This document shows, one piece after another, positions 26,289-35,454 of a stretch of DNA of 64,000 nt. The notes below the pieces were generated by a model. The model was not told where the DNA came from and made no database searches. It saw nothing but the letters and a program-made list of their open reading frames with translations. Position 1 is the first letter of the stretch. Every line of letters begins with the position of its first letter. A program made the translations under genes and the position numbers. The DNA is taken from the NCBI RefSeq assembly GCF_003129465.1, contig NZ_QFFF01000001.1, forward strand, positions 1,473,501 to 1,537,500, given 5' to 3'. This DNA comes from Sphingosinicella humi. Its GTDB lineage: Bacteria; Pseudomonadota; Alphaproteobacteria; Sphingomonadales; Sphingomonadaceae.

Positions 26289-27113
26289 ATGCGCAAGGCG
26301 CTTATTGCAGTTTTGATGGCCGCCACGGCCGGCACGCCGCTGGCGTCGGCAGCCGCGGCGGCACCGGCGGAGCGGCGAGTGGTCGCCCAAAATGACAGCG
26401 GCGCTGCGGCACGGGCGGCGCGTCAGGCCCGGCAGGAAGCCCGGAGCGAGCGTCGCGCGACGCGGCAGCGCCAGGCCCAGCGTCAGGAGCGTCGCGAGGC
26501 GCGCGTCGAGCGCCGGGCCGAGCGGCGGGAGAATCGACAGGAGCGGCGTGCCGATCGGCGCGATGGCTTGCGCCAGCAGATCCGCGAATCCCGTGAGGCG
26601 TCGCGCCAGAGCGCGGTGAACGTCATCCCCCGCTACCAGCGCAAGGCCGCCGAGAACCAGGCGCGCTACGAGCGCCGGCTGCGCGAGGATCGGCGCGAGC
26701 GCCGGGAGGACCGTCGCGAATGGCGGCAGGACCGGCGCGAAGATCGCCGCGAATGGCGCCGTGACCGGCGCGAGGATCGCCGCGACTGGCGCGCGGACCG
26801 CCGGGAGTGGCGTCGCGACTGGCGCAATGATCGCCGCTACAACTGGCGTGACTATCGCTACAGCAATCGTCACATCTTCAGCCCGGGTCGCTACTACGCG
26901 CCCTATCGGGGCCACAGCTACAGCCGCTTCTCGATCGGCGTGTTCCTGGGCGCGCCCTTCTATTCGAGCCGCTACCGGATCCACGATCCGTGGCAGTATC
27001 GACTGCCGCCGGCCTATCCCGGCACGCAGTGGGTCCGCTATTATGACGATGTGCTGCTGGTCGACGTCTACACCGGCGAAGTCCTGGACGTGATCTACGA
27101 CTTCTTCTGGTAG
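26289..27113 (+). CDS. Exported Arg-rich RcnB-like protein
   Basis: The 274-residue protein has a signal peptide (residues 1-24, cleavage near SAAAAA), then about 150 residues dominated by Arg, Glu, Asp, Gln and Trp with repeated RREDRREWR units, and a C-terminal segment ending WVRYYDDVLLVDVYTGEVLD. The C-terminal part is the RcnB-type domain of periplasmic nickel/cobalt homeostasis proteins, in which the Tyr-Tyr-Asp-Asp and Val-Tyr-Gly-Val pattern is characteristic. The Arg-rich middle is probably helical or coiled coil and could bind polyanions. Sphingomonads often have such proteins; function is unproven. A GGAG lies before the ATG and a good terminator follows. Confidence 0.8.
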   Translation: MRKALIAVLMAATAGTPLASAAAAAPAERRVVAQNDSGAAARAARQARQEARSERRATRQRQAQRQERREARVERRAERRENRQERRADRRDGLRQQIRESREASRQSAVNVIPRYQRKAAENQARYERRLREDRRERREDRREWRQDRREDRREWRRDRREDRRDWRADRREWRRDWRNDRRYNWRDYRYSNRHIFSPGRYYAPYRGHSYSRFSIGVFLGAPFYSSRYRIHDPWQYRLPPAYPGTQWVRYYDDVLLVDVYTGEVLDVIYDFFW

Positions 27114-27145
27114 CCGCCACAGCGGCAGACCGTCGAGGCAAACAA

Positions 27146-27179
27146 GCCCGGGGCGTCCCACCGACGCTCCGGGCTTTTT
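27146..27179 (+). terminator. Rho-independent terminator after the RcnB-like gene
   Basis: GCCCGGGGCGTC pairs with GACGCTCCGGGC across a 5-base loop, with one G-T wobble, and is followed directly by TTTTT. It lies 32 bases after the RcnB-like stop and 66 bases before the next start, so it isolates the two transcripts. Confidence 0.85.
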
Positions 27180-27245
27180 GCTTGTCAAAGCGCGCGCACC
27201 TGACGCAGCATCGGGCGCAGTTCGTGTCCTAGGGGGTTCCCGTCC

Positions 27246-28517
27246 ATGCTGTCGCGCCTTTTGCTTGTCCTGTCCGCCTGCCTGATTGCCGCGCCCGCCG
27301 CGGCCGAGACCATCGTCATCCACGCCGGTCAGCTGATCGCCGACGCTTCGAAGCCGCCAATGGGTCCCTCGACGATCACCGTCGTCGATGGGCGGATAAG
27401 CAGCATCACCGAAGGCCATTCGGCCGTCCCGGCCGGTGCCGAGCTCGTCGACCTTTCTTCCAAGACCGTCCTTCCGGGTCTCATCGACACCCATGTCCAC
27501 CTCACCGGCGAGCCGGGCGGCGACTGGCGCGACGAGGCGGTGGACACGTCCGAATGGTCGACCCTGGTGGGCGCCAAGAATGCGCTGCTCACGGCCAAGG
27601 CCGGCTTCACCACCGTCCGCGACCTAGGCGCGTCTCCGCAATCGATCTTCGCCCTTCGCCGCGCCACCAATGAAAGCGTCATTCCTGGCCCGCGCATCGT
27701 CGCGGCGGGCTCCAGCATCTCGATCATCGGCGGCCATGGCGACGTGACCGGCTTCCGTCCCGACGTGATGGAGACGCTCGAGATCGGCAATACCTGCACG
27801 GGGGCGGTGGAATGCGCCGAGCGGGTGCGCGAAGCCTCGCGCGCCGGCGCCGATCTCATCAAGATCCCGGCCACAGGCGGTGTGCTGTCCCAGCAGGCGC
27901 GCGGGCTCGGCCAGCATTTCACCGATGAGGAGATGAAGGCGATCGTCGACGCCGCCCATAGCCTCGGCCTCAAGGTCGCCGCCCACGCCCATGGCGCGCG
28001 CGGCATCGAGGCGGCGGCGCGGGCGGGCGTCGATTCGATCGAGCATGGCACCTTCGCCGACGGCGCCGCGATCAAGGCGATGAAGGCGAACGGCGCCGCG
28101 CTGGTGCCGACGCTGATGGCCTATACCGGCATCCGCGACGGCCTCGCCAAGGGCGTCTTCACGCCGGCGGTGGCCGAGAAGGTGAGGATGACGCTCGATC
28201 AAGTGGGCCAAGCCGCGCGCGCCGCGCGCGCCGCCGGCGTGCCGGTGGTATTCGGCACCGATTCGGCCGTCTATCCCCATGGCCGCAACGCCGAGGAGTT
28301 TGCCCAGCTGGTCGAGATCGTCGGCATGAGCCCGGCCGAGGCGCTCGCCTCCGCCACCACCGGAGCGGCGGAGCTGATCGACATGCAGAACGAGGTGGGG
28401 CGGATCGCGCCCGGCTATTCGGCCGATCTCATTGCGGTCGAGGGCAACCCGCTGGAGAACGTCCGCGTTCTGGAGAAGGTGGATTGGGTGATGGTCCAGG
28501 GACGTACGATCGACTGA
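27246..28517 (+). CDS. Exported metal-dependent amidohydrolase (prolidase-like)
   Basis: The 423-residue protein has a signal peptide (cleavage near APAAAE) and a full amidohydrolase barrel: HVHL metal motif in LIDTHVHLTGEPGGD near residue 80, a Lys that is probably carboxylated in DLIKIPATGG, HAHGARG, SIEHGTF and the catalytic Asp in VFGTDSAVYPHG. It closes with GRIAPGYSADLIAVEGNPL. This pattern fits the Sgx9260/Xaa-Pro dipeptidase-like group, in which several members hydrolyse N-terminal or C-terminal dipeptide bonds. The substrate is unknown. The prolyl-hydroxylase-like gene starts four bases after its stop. Confidence 0.9.
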   Translation: MLSRLLLVLSACLIAAPAAAETIVIHAGQLIADASKPPMGPSTITVVDGRISSITEGHSAVPAGAELVDLSSKTVLPGLIDTHVHLTGEPGGDWRDEAVDTSEWSTLVGAKNALLTAKAGFTTVRDLGASPQSIFALRRATNESVIPGPRIVAAGSSISIIGGHGDVTGFRPDVMETLEIGNTCTGAVECAERVREASRAGADLIKIPATGGVLSQQARGLGQHFTDEEMKAIVDAAHSLGLKVAAHAHGARGIEAAARAGVDSIEHGTFADGAAIKAMKANGAALVPTLMAYTGIRDGLAKGVFTPAVAEKVRMTLDQVGQAARAARAAGVPVVFGTDSAVYPHGRNAEEFAQLVEIVGMSPAEALASATTGAAELIDMQNEVGRIAPGYSADLIAVEGNPLENVRVLEKVDWVMVQGRTID

Positions 28518-28521
28518 GCAT

Positions 28522-29190
28522 ATGGGTGTCATCGAGGCCGCGGAGGCGGTGCGACGCCGGTTCTCGACGGTGCCGGGCCTGTTCAAGGTGCCGGCGCCCG
28601 GCGTCGAGATGTACGTCCTGCGCGATTTTCTGGCCGACAAGGAGTGCTCGGCCCTGATTGCCCTCATCGACGAAGGTCGTGAGCCGTCGCGCCTGCTCGC
28701 TCACACCGGCGATCCGGAATTCCGCACCAGCGAGAGCTGCAATCTCGATCCCACGCATCCGGTCGTCCGCGCGGTGGAGAAGAAGATCGCGCAGGTCATG
28801 AGCCTCGATCCGGCTTGCGGCGAGACCATCCAGGGCCAGCGCTACGCGGTCGGCCAGCAGTTCAAGCCGCACCACGATTTCTTCTTCACGACCGAAGCCT
28901 ATTGGCCCGAGCAGGAGCGGAATGGCGGCCAGCGGACCTGGACGGCGATGATGTTCCTGAACGCCGTCGAGGACGGGGGACAGACCCAGTTTCCCGAAGC
29001 GAAGGTGCGGATCACCCCGCGCAAGGGCAACCTCCTCGTCTGGAACAATCTGGATGAGCATGGCGCGCCCAACATGACCTCGCTCCATCAGGGCATGCCG
29101 GTGATCGCGGGTGTCAAATATGTGATCACCAAATGGTATCGAGAGCGCCCCTGGACGCCGAGCCTCGCCGCCGCGACGACCCTTTATTGA
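28522..29190 (+). CDS. 2-oxoglutarate/Fe(II) oxygenase, prolyl-4-hydroxylase-like
   Basis: The 222-residue protein has the double-stranded beta-helix iron site: HxD in KPHHDFFF, a distal His in SLHQGMPV and a 2-oxoglutarate-binding Lys in VKYVITKWYRERPW. The GQRYAVGQQFKPHHD and GQTQFPEA segments match the P4Hc (prolyl 4-hydroxylase alpha) family. In bacteria these enzymes hydroxylate proline in a few proteins such as EF-Tu, but others have unknown targets. There is no signal peptide. It probably shares a transcript with the exported amidohydrolase upstream. Confidence 0.9.
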   Translation: MGVIEAAEAVRRRFSTVPGLFKVPAPGVEMYVLRDFLADKECSALIALIDEGREPSRLLAHTGDPEFRTSESCNLDPTHPVVRAVEKKIAQVMSLDPACGETIQGQRYAVGQQFKPHHDFFFTTEAYWPEQERNGGQRTWTAMMFLNAVEDGGQTQFPEAKVRITPRKGNLLVWNNLDEHGAPNMTSLHQGMPVIAGVKYVITKWYRERPWTPSLAAATTLY

Positions 29191-29199
29191 GCGGCCCGC

Positions 29200-29571
29200 T
29201 CAGCCAAAGGGCACCGTCTCGATGGCGACTTTGTCCGGGTAGAAGGCGAGATATCCGGCGATCCCGGCCACGGCGGGATAGGGATGCTCATAGCTCCAGG
29301 CAGCATCGCGGACATGGGCGCCGCCGCCGTCGATGCTGAAGTAGCTGGCATCGCCCTTGTAGGGGCAGTGGGTGAGGCGGCCGCTATGCGCCAGCATCTC
29401 CATATGGACGTCGCTCCGCGGTATGTAGAAGACCGGCGGATAGCTTGCTTCCTCGAGCCGCAGCGCGTGCGAGCTATCGGCGAGCGTGTGGCCCTCGAAC
29501 AGCACTCGGACGCGCCCGCCGAAGGGGCTGATCTCGATCGGATGGTCCGGACCTGGCTGCCGCATCGGCAC
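29200..29571 (-). CDS. DUF427 domain protein
   Basis: The 123-residue protein is a DUF427 domain: VRVLFEGHTLADSSHAL, VFYIPRSDV, the THCPYKGDASYFSI motif with a conserved Cys-Pro-Tyr-Lys-Gly, and AWSYEHPYP near the end. The fold is a small beta-barrel and the biochemical role is not known. It is convergent with the prolyl-hydroxylase-like gene with nine bases between the stops. Confidence 0.88.
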   Translation of the reverse strand: MPMRQPGPDHPIEISPFGGRVRVLFEGHTLADSSHALRLEEASYPPVFYIPRSDVHMEMLAHSGRLTHCPYKGDASYFSIDGGGAHVRDAAWSYEHPYPAVAGIAGYLAFYPDKVAIETVPFG

Positions 29572-29679
29572 GACTCCCTCGCCGACGATCTTAGCACATT
29601 CATCCTACTCGGATCACCGCTTGCGCGGCACGCCTCGCCGTTTTAGACGAGCAATACAGCATCATCGGAAAGGCTCTTC

Positions 29680-31497
29680 ATGAACCGTACGCTTCTTGCC
29701 GCCGCTTCCTCCCTTCTCGCTCTCACCCTTGCCGCCCCGAACGCCGTCGCCCTGCAGGCCGAGACGACCCAGGCGGCGCAATCGACCGCCTCGCAGCAGC
29801 TCCACGCGCTGTTCAAGAAAAGCGACGAGGACAATCTTCGCCGCAATCCGGTGAGCGCGCTGTTCCGCGGCGACATGCGCTATGCCGACCAGCTCGGCGA
29901 CTTCATCAGCGACGAATATTTCGCGGCCGAGGAAGCCGCCGCCCGGACCGAGCTGGCGACGCTGGCGAAGATCGACCGGTCGCAGCTGAACGATACCGAC
30001 AAGATCGCCTATGACGTCTTCAAGTTCGACCGGGAGGCGGACCTAAACGGCCTCTCCGACGAGATCATGGCGCTCACGGTCGTGCGGCCGGTGAACCATT
30101 TCAGCGGCTTCCACACCTTCTATCCCACCTTCGCGAGCGGGAAGGGCGCGGCGCCGTTCAAGACGCTCGAGGACTATGAGAACAACCTCAAGCGCCATAA
30201 GGATTTCGTGACGATCATCGACCGCTCGATCGGCCGCTTCCGCGAGGGCATGGAGTCCGGCGTGTTCGAGACGAAGCTGACGATCCAAAATGTAATCGAC
30301 CAGCTCAACACCCAATTGGCCGACAAGCCGGAGGAGTCGCCCTATTACGCACCGGTCCTCGGCTTTCCGGAGGGCATCTCGGAGGCCGACCAGACCCGCC
30401 TCAAGGCCGCCTATCGCGCGGCCGTCACCGAGGAGCTCTTCCCGGCCTACACGCGCCTCCGCGACTTCCTGAAGAACGAATATCTGCCCAAGGCGCGCGA
30501 TGGCGTCGGTCTCGTCCACATGAAGGGCGGCGAGAAGCTCTACGAATATATGATCGAGGAGACGACGACGCTGCCGCTCAAGGCCGACTACGTCCACAAT
30601 CTCGGCCTCAGCGAAGTCGCCCGGATCCGGGCGGAGATGGAGGCGATCAAGGAGGAAGTCGGCTTCAAGGGCACGCTCGCCGAATTCTTCAACTATCTGC
30701 GCACGGACCCGAAGTTCAAGGCCGAGTCCCGCGACGCGCTGCGCGACGGCTATTATGCGATCGGCAAGAAGGTCGACGCCCGTATCGGCGAGCAATTCTC
30801 GACCATCCCCAAGAGCCCGCTCGAGATCCGCGCGGTCGAGCCCTTCCGCGAGAAGACGGCGGCGGGCGGCTCCTACCAGCAGGGCACGCCCGACGGCTCG
30901 CGGCCCGGTATCTTCTACTACAATGCCTACGACCTGCCGTCGCGGACGACCTACGGCATGGAGACGCTCTATCTCCACGAGGGTTCGCCCGGGCATCATT
31001 TCCAGATCAGCCTTGCCCAGGAGAATGAGGCGCTTCCGGCCTTCATGCGCTTCGGCGGCAACACCGCCTTCGTCGAGGGCTGGGCGCTTTATGCCGAGAC
31101 CCTGGGTCCGGACCTCGGCCTGTTCACCGATCCCTACCAGCGGTTCGGCCATCTCGACGACGAGATGTTGCGCGCCATGCGCCTGGTGGTCGACAGCGGC
31201 ATCCACGCCAAGGGATGGACGCGCGACCAGGCGATCCAATATATGCTCGACAATTCGGGCATGAGCCGCACCGACGCGACGATCGAAGTCGAGCGCTACA
31301 TCGCCATCCCGAGCCAGGCGCTGGCCTACAAGGTCGGCGCGCTCACTATCCAGCGGCTGCGGGAGAAGGCGGAGAAGGCGCTCGGCGACAAGTTCGATCC
31401 GCGCGAATTCCACGCCCAGGTCCTGATGACGGGATCGCTGCCGATGACGGTGCTGGAAAAGAAGATCGACGACTGGATCGCCAGCAAGACGGCCTGA
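29680..31497 (+). CDS. Exported DUF885 family protein, predicted metallohydrolase
   Basis: The 605-residue protein has a signal peptide (residues 1-25, cleavage near AVALQA) and a DUF885 domain over the rest of its length. The candidate zinc site is HEGSPGHHFQ in ETLYLHEGSPGHHF near residue 435, with a Glu in NTAFVEGWALYAE about 35 residues later, a layout similar to M3/M32-type peptidases. The AYDVFKFDRE start and the MSRTDATIEVERYIAIPSQA end are typical. The substrate is not established; peptide hydrolysis in the periplasm is the working guess. It is followed by another exported peptidase. Confidence 0.88.
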   Translation: MNRTLLAAASSLLALTLAAPNAVALQAETTQAAQSTASQQLHALFKKSDEDNLRRNPVSALFRGDMRYADQLGDFISDEYFAAEEAAARTELATLAKIDRSQLNDTDKIAYDVFKFDREADLNGLSDEIMALTVVRPVNHFSGFHTFYPTFASGKGAAPFKTLEDYENNLKRHKDFVTIIDRSIGRFREGMESGVFETKLTIQNVIDQLNTQLADKPEESPYYAPVLGFPEGISEADQTRLKAAYRAAVTEELFPAYTRLRDFLKNEYLPKARDGVGLVHMKGGEKLYEYMIEETTTLPLKADYVHNLGLSEVARIRAEMEAIKEEVGFKGTLAEFFNYLRTDPKFKAESRDALRDGYYAIGKKVDARIGEQFSTIPKSPLEIRAVEPFREKTAAGGSYQQGTPDGSRPGIFYYNAYDLPSRTTYGMETLYLHEGSPGHHFQISLAQENEALPAFMRFGGNTAFVEGWALYAETLGPDLGLFTDPYQRFGHLDDEMLRAMRLVVDSGIHAKGWTRDQAIQYMLDNSGMSRTDATIEVERYIAIPSQALAYKVGALTIQRLREKAEKALGDKFDPREFHAQVLMTGSLPMTVLEKKIDDWIASKTA

Positions 31498-31631
31498 TCC
31501 GTGGAGCCCGGGGCGGAGAGCGGCGCGGTCGTCTCTCCGCCCGCCCCCCCTGTCTTGTTCGTGCCCCGGGGTAGACGCGGGCGAAACGATCCTTCATCCA
31601 AGAGCCACAGCCTCTTCGATGGAGTTTTCCG

Positions 31632-33545
31632 TTGCACCGCAGCCTGATCGTTCCGCTCGCCTTTCTCCTTGGCACCTCCGCTTTCGCCCAGACGCCGCCG
31701 GCCGAGCCGCAGCCGCTGGCGATCGACGAGCGGATACCGGCGGCGCGGGACATCCCCTATCCGGGAACGATCGCCATCGATGTCGACGCGACCGACACGG
31801 CGCGCGCGATCTTCCGGGTGAAGCAGACCATTCCGGTGCCCGGCCCCGGCCCCTTCACGCTCCTCTATCCCGAATGGCTGCCCGGCAATCACGCGCCGCG
31901 CGGGCCGATCGCCTCGATCGCGGGGCTGGAGGTCAGTGCAGGCGGCAAGCCGCTCGCCTGGCGCCGCGATCCGGCCGACGTCTATGCCTTCCATGTCGAC
32001 GTGCCGGAGGGCGTGGAGTCGATCGACGTCGAGTTCCAGCACCTTTCGCCCACCGAGCCCGATGAAGGCCGCGTCGTGATGACGCCGGACATGCTGAACG
32101 TGCAGTGGGAGAAGATGACGCTCTACCCCGCTGGCTACTTCGTGCGGAACATTACCGTCCAGCCCTCCGTCACGCTTCCCGCCGGCTGGCAGGGCGCGAC
32201 GTCGCTCGACGTCGCCAGCAAGAGCGGCAACCGCATCACCTATCGTCCGGTCTCGTACGAGACGTTGGTCGACTCCCCCATGTTCGCCGGGCGTTACTTC
32301 AAGGAAATCCCGCTCAGCGAGGATGTGGACCTCAACATCGTCGCCGACCGGCCGAGCGATCTTGCCGCGACGCCCGAGCAGATCGCCGCGCACAAGCGGC
32401 TGGTCGAACAGGCGCTGAAGCTGTTCGGCACCCGGCACTACGACGAATATGAGTTCCTGCTCGGCCTCACCGAGACGATGGGCGGTATCGGGCTCGAGCA
32501 TCTCCGTTCCTCGGAGAACACCCACCCGCGCACCTATTTCACCGAATGGGACAAGGGTTCGGCCGGACGCGACCTGTTGGCCCACGAAATGACGCATAGC
32601 TGGAACGGCAAATATCGCCGCCCGGCCGACCTGTTCACGCCCGATTACCGCATGCCGATGCGCGACACCCTGCTCTGGGTCTATGAGGGGCAGACGCAGT
32701 TTTGGGGCAATATCCTCTCGGCGCGATCGGGGATGATGCCCGTCGAGGACGTTAAGGCGGAGCTTGCCCGGACGGCCGCTTATTACGACACGCTCCCCGG
32801 CCGCAGCTGGCGTCCGCTGATCGATACCACGCACGATCCGATCGTCGCCGCGCGGCGCCCGAAGCCCTTCTCGAGCTGGCAGCGGTCGGAGGATTATTAC
32901 AGTGAGGGCATGCTGATCTGGCTCGACGTCGACAGCATGATCCGCCAGCAGACGAAGGGGAAGCGCTCGCTCGACGATTTCGCCCGCGCCTTCTTCGGCA
33001 TCAATCCGGGCCACGAGGGTATCGTCACCTACACGGTCGACGATGTGGTCGCGACATTGAACCAGGTCGCGCCTTACGACTGGGCTTCCTATCTCGACCG
33101 CCGCGTCAACCAGACCGGCAAGGCGCCGCTCGAATGGATCGAGCGCGGCGGCTACCGCCTCGAATATACCGACACGCCGACCGATTACTTCAAGTCGCGC
33201 GAAAAGGATCGCGAGACGGTCGACCTCACCTACACGATCGGAATCACGATCGGGAAGGAAGGCGAGATCACCGGCGTCGCCTGGGATTCGCCGCTGTTCA
33301 ACGAAGGCGTGACGACCGGCACTAAGATCGTCGCCATCGACGGCCGCGCCTATTCCGACGACGACCTGAAGGGCGCGATCACCGCGGCCAAGGGCACGAA
33401 GGCGCCGATCAAGCTGCTGGTCAAGAAGGGCGATCTCTACCGCACGGTCGAACTCGATTATCATGACGGCCTCCGCTACCCGCGGCTGGTGAAGGTGGGG
33501 AGCGGCCCCTCCACGCTCGATGCGCTGCTGAAGCCGCTGCCCTAG
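31632..33545 (+). CDS. Exported M61 family glycyl aminopeptidase with PDZ domain
   Basis: The 637-residue protein has a short signal peptide (cleavage near TSAFAQ), an M61 N-terminal beta domain, the zinc site HEMTHSWNGK with the downstream Glu in LLWVYEGQTQFWG, and a C-terminal PDZ domain (GEITGVAWDSPLFNEGVTTGT). M61 peptidases cleave N-terminal Gly or Ala. TTG 31632 is chosen because it has GGAG seven bases upstream and opens the signal peptide; there is no good ATG nearby. Its stop overlaps the GTG of the following amidase. Confidence 0.92.
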   Translation: MHRSLIVPLAFLLGTSAFAQTPPAEPQPLAIDERIPAARDIPYPGTIAIDVDATDTARAIFRVKQTIPVPGPGPFTLLYPEWLPGNHAPRGPIASIAGLEVSAGGKPLAWRRDPADVYAFHVDVPEGVESIDVEFQHLSPTEPDEGRVVMTPDMLNVQWEKMTLYPAGYFVRNITVQPSVTLPAGWQGATSLDVASKSGNRITYRPVSYETLVDSPMFAGRYFKEIPLSEDVDLNIVADRPSDLAATPEQIAAHKRLVEQALKLFGTRHYDEYEFLLGLTETMGGIGLEHLRSSENTHPRTYFTEWDKGSAGRDLLAHEMTHSWNGKYRRPADLFTPDYRMPMRDTLLWVYEGQTQFWGNILSARSGMMPVEDVKAELARTAAYYDTLPGRSWRPLIDTTHDPIVAARRPKPFSSWQRSEDYYSEGMLIWLDVDSMIRQQTKGKRSLDDFARAFFGINPGHEGIVTYTVDDVVATLNQVAPYDWASYLDRRVNQTGKAPLEWIERGGYRLEYTDTPTDYFKSREKDRETVDLTYTIGITIGKEGEITGVAWDSPLFNEGVTTGTKIVAIDGRAYSDDDLKGAITAAKGTKAPIKLLVKKGDLYRTVELDYHDGLRYPRLVKVGSGPSTLDALLKPLP

Positions 33546-35101
33546 TGGGAATGCTCCGGCTCTTGCTCCCGATTTCGGCCGCGCTTGCCTTGGCGGGCTG
33601 CGCCGCCGCGTCGGGTGGCGAAGCGCCGCCGAGGGGGCTGGCCGCCGCCAGTGCCGAGACGCAGACACGGGCGGCGCTGGCACGGATCGAGCGGCTGGAC
33701 GAGGGGCTGAATGCGGTCATCGCCATCGATCCGACCGCCATCGAGCAGGCGCAGGCGCTCGACCGGAGCAGCACGGCGCGCGGGCTGCTCTTCGGCATGC
33801 CCATCCTCCTCAAGGACAATATCGAGGCGAGGGGACCGCTGCCTACCACGGCAGGCAGCCTGGCGCTGAAGGGCAATGTGACGAATCGCGACGCGCCGCT
33901 GGTCGCGAGCCTGCGCGCCGCCGGCGCCGTGATCGTGGGCAAGGCGAACCTCTCGGAATGGGCGAACTTCCGCTCGTCCGACTCCATATCCGGCTGGAGC
34001 GCCGTCGGCGGCCAGACCCGCAATCCGCACGCGCTCGATCGCAATCCCTGCGGCTCGAGCTCCGGCGGCGCGGCGGCGGTCGCGGCGGGCATGGTGCCGG
34101 CGGCGATCGGCACGGAGACGGACGGATCGATCACCTGCCCGGCGGCGGTGAACGGCATCGTCGGGTTCAAGCCCACCCTCGGGCTCGTCAGTCGCACCCA
34201 TATCGTGCCGCTCAGCCACAGCCAGGACACGGCCGGCCCGATGACCCGCAGCGTCAGCGGTGCGGCGCGGGTGCTGGCCGCCATGGCCGGCACGGACCCT
34301 GCCGATCCGGGCACGGCAGAAGCGGACCAGCACAGGTCCGATTATGTCGCGGCGCTCTCGACCACAGCGCTGGAAGGCAAGCGCATCGGCGTCATGCGCT
34401 TCGCCGACGGCTTCGGCACCGAGGCGCCGTTCGAGGAGGCGCTGGCGGCCCTGCGGCGCGAAGGCGCGATCCTGGTCGACATCGACAATTACGAGATGCC
34501 GGCAGAGATGGGCGACGCCGAATTCACCGTCCTGCTCACCGAGTTCAAGGCGGACCTCAACGCCTATCTCGCCACGCTGCCGTCCGATGTAGAGACGCGC
34601 AGCCTCGCCGACCTCATCGCCTTCAACAAAGCCCATGGGGAGCGGGAGCTGGCTTTGTTCGGCCAGGACACTTTCATCGAGGCCGAGGCCACGAAAGGTC
34701 TTGGCGATCCCGATTATGTCAAAGCGCGTGAGACGTCGTTCCGCCTCGCCGGCCCAGAGGGCATAGACCGGCTGCTGAGCGATTATAATGTGGTCGCCTT
34801 GGTGGGCCCGACCCTATCGCCGGCCTGGCTCATCGACAGCGTCAACGGCGACCAGGTCCCGGGCGGCGGCGCGGGGAGCCTCGCCGCGATCGCCGGCTAT
34901 CCGCACCTCACCGTGCCGATGGGCGAGGTGAAGGGCCTCCCCGTCGGCCTCAGCTTCATCGGTCCCAAATGGTCCGACGCGCTGATCCTGTCTCTAGGTT
35001 ACGACTATGAGCAGGCGACCCGGAAGCGCGTCGAGCCGCGATTCCTTGAGTCCATCGAGGAAAGCCCCGAAATCGCCCCGCTGCTGGAGCCGGTCGACTA
35101 G
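33545..35101 (+). CDS. Lipoprotein amidase (amidase signature family)
   Basis: The 518-residue enzyme has a lipoprotein signal with lipobox LALAGC and the amidase signature fold. The Ser-cisSer-Lys triad is visible: Lys in MPILLKDNIEA, cis-Ser in NPCGSSSGGAAA and the nucleophile Ser in TETDGSITCPA. Such enzymes hydrolyse aliphatic or aryl amides; an outer-membrane or periplasmic location is unusual compared with GatA but common in sphingomonads. GTG 33545 overlaps the M61 stop; ATG 33551 is an alternative. The substrate is unknown. Confidence 0.92.
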   Translation: MGMLRLLLPISAALALAGCAAASGGEAPPRGLAAASAETQTRAALARIERLDEGLNAVIAIDPTAIEQAQALDRSSTARGLLFGMPILLKDNIEARGPLPTTAGSLALKGNVTNRDAPLVASLRAAGAVIVGKANLSEWANFRSSDSISGWSAVGGQTRNPHALDRNPCGSSSGGAAAVAAGMVPAAIGTETDGSITCPAAVNGIVGFKPTLGLVSRTHIVPLSHSQDTAGPMTRSVSGAARVLAAMAGTDPADPGTAEADQHRSDYVAALSTTALEGKRIGVMRFADGFGTEAPFEEALAALRREGAILVDIDNYEMPAEMGDAEFTVLLTEFKADLNAYLATLPSDVETRSLADLIAFNKAHGERELALFGQDTFIEAEATKGLGDPDYVKARETSFRLAGPEGIDRLLSDYNVVALVGPTLSPAWLIDSVNGDQVPGGGAGSLAAIAGYPHLTVPMGEVKGLPVGLSFIGPKWSDALILSLGYDYEQATRKRVEPRFLESIEESPEIAPLLEPVD

Positions 35102-35454
35102 CGCTTGCGGGGCTTCTTCTTCGCCGCGCCCCTGAGGCCCGCCTCCACCGCCAGCCTGGCGCAGCGCTGCATCGCCTCCGGATCATCGTAGACGTCGGTG
35201 GGCGCGCGGCGATAGTTCATCGTATCGACGCGGCCGTCCTTGAAAGTGACGGAGAAGCGCTCGCAGCCTTCGGCGTCCCAGATCGCGTCCGTCTCAGCAT
35301 CCGCCTTGAACCAGATCTCGCCCTCGTCGAGGATCGCGAAGATGGTGCCGTCGAGATAGAGGGTCGCGCCGCCCATCATCTTGCGCATCGTCACCGGCCC
35401 GAGCGGCTCCAGCGAATCTTGCACCCAGGCGTAGAGGCCCTCGTCCAGCGCCAT
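35098..35454 (-). CDS. TfoX N-terminal domain protein
   Basis: The 118-residue protein has the TfoX_N fold: a YAWVQDSLEPLGPVTMRKMMGG opening, the LDGTIFAILDEGEIWFKAD strand pair and a Tyr-Arg-Arg-Ala-Pro segment. In enteric bacteria full TfoX activates competence genes; lone N-terminal domains have no known role. ATG 35454 shares one base with the stop of the SMR gene upstream (TGATG), so it is translated with it. The C-terminus is Lys-rich. The 3' end overlaps the convergent amidase by four bases. Confidence 0.85.
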   Translation of the reverse strand: MALDEGLYAWVQDSLEPLGPVTMRKMMGGATLYLDGTIFAILDEGEIWFKADAETDAIWDAEGCERFSVTFKDGRVDTMNYRRAPTDVYDDPEAMQRCARLAVEAGLRGAAKKKPRKR

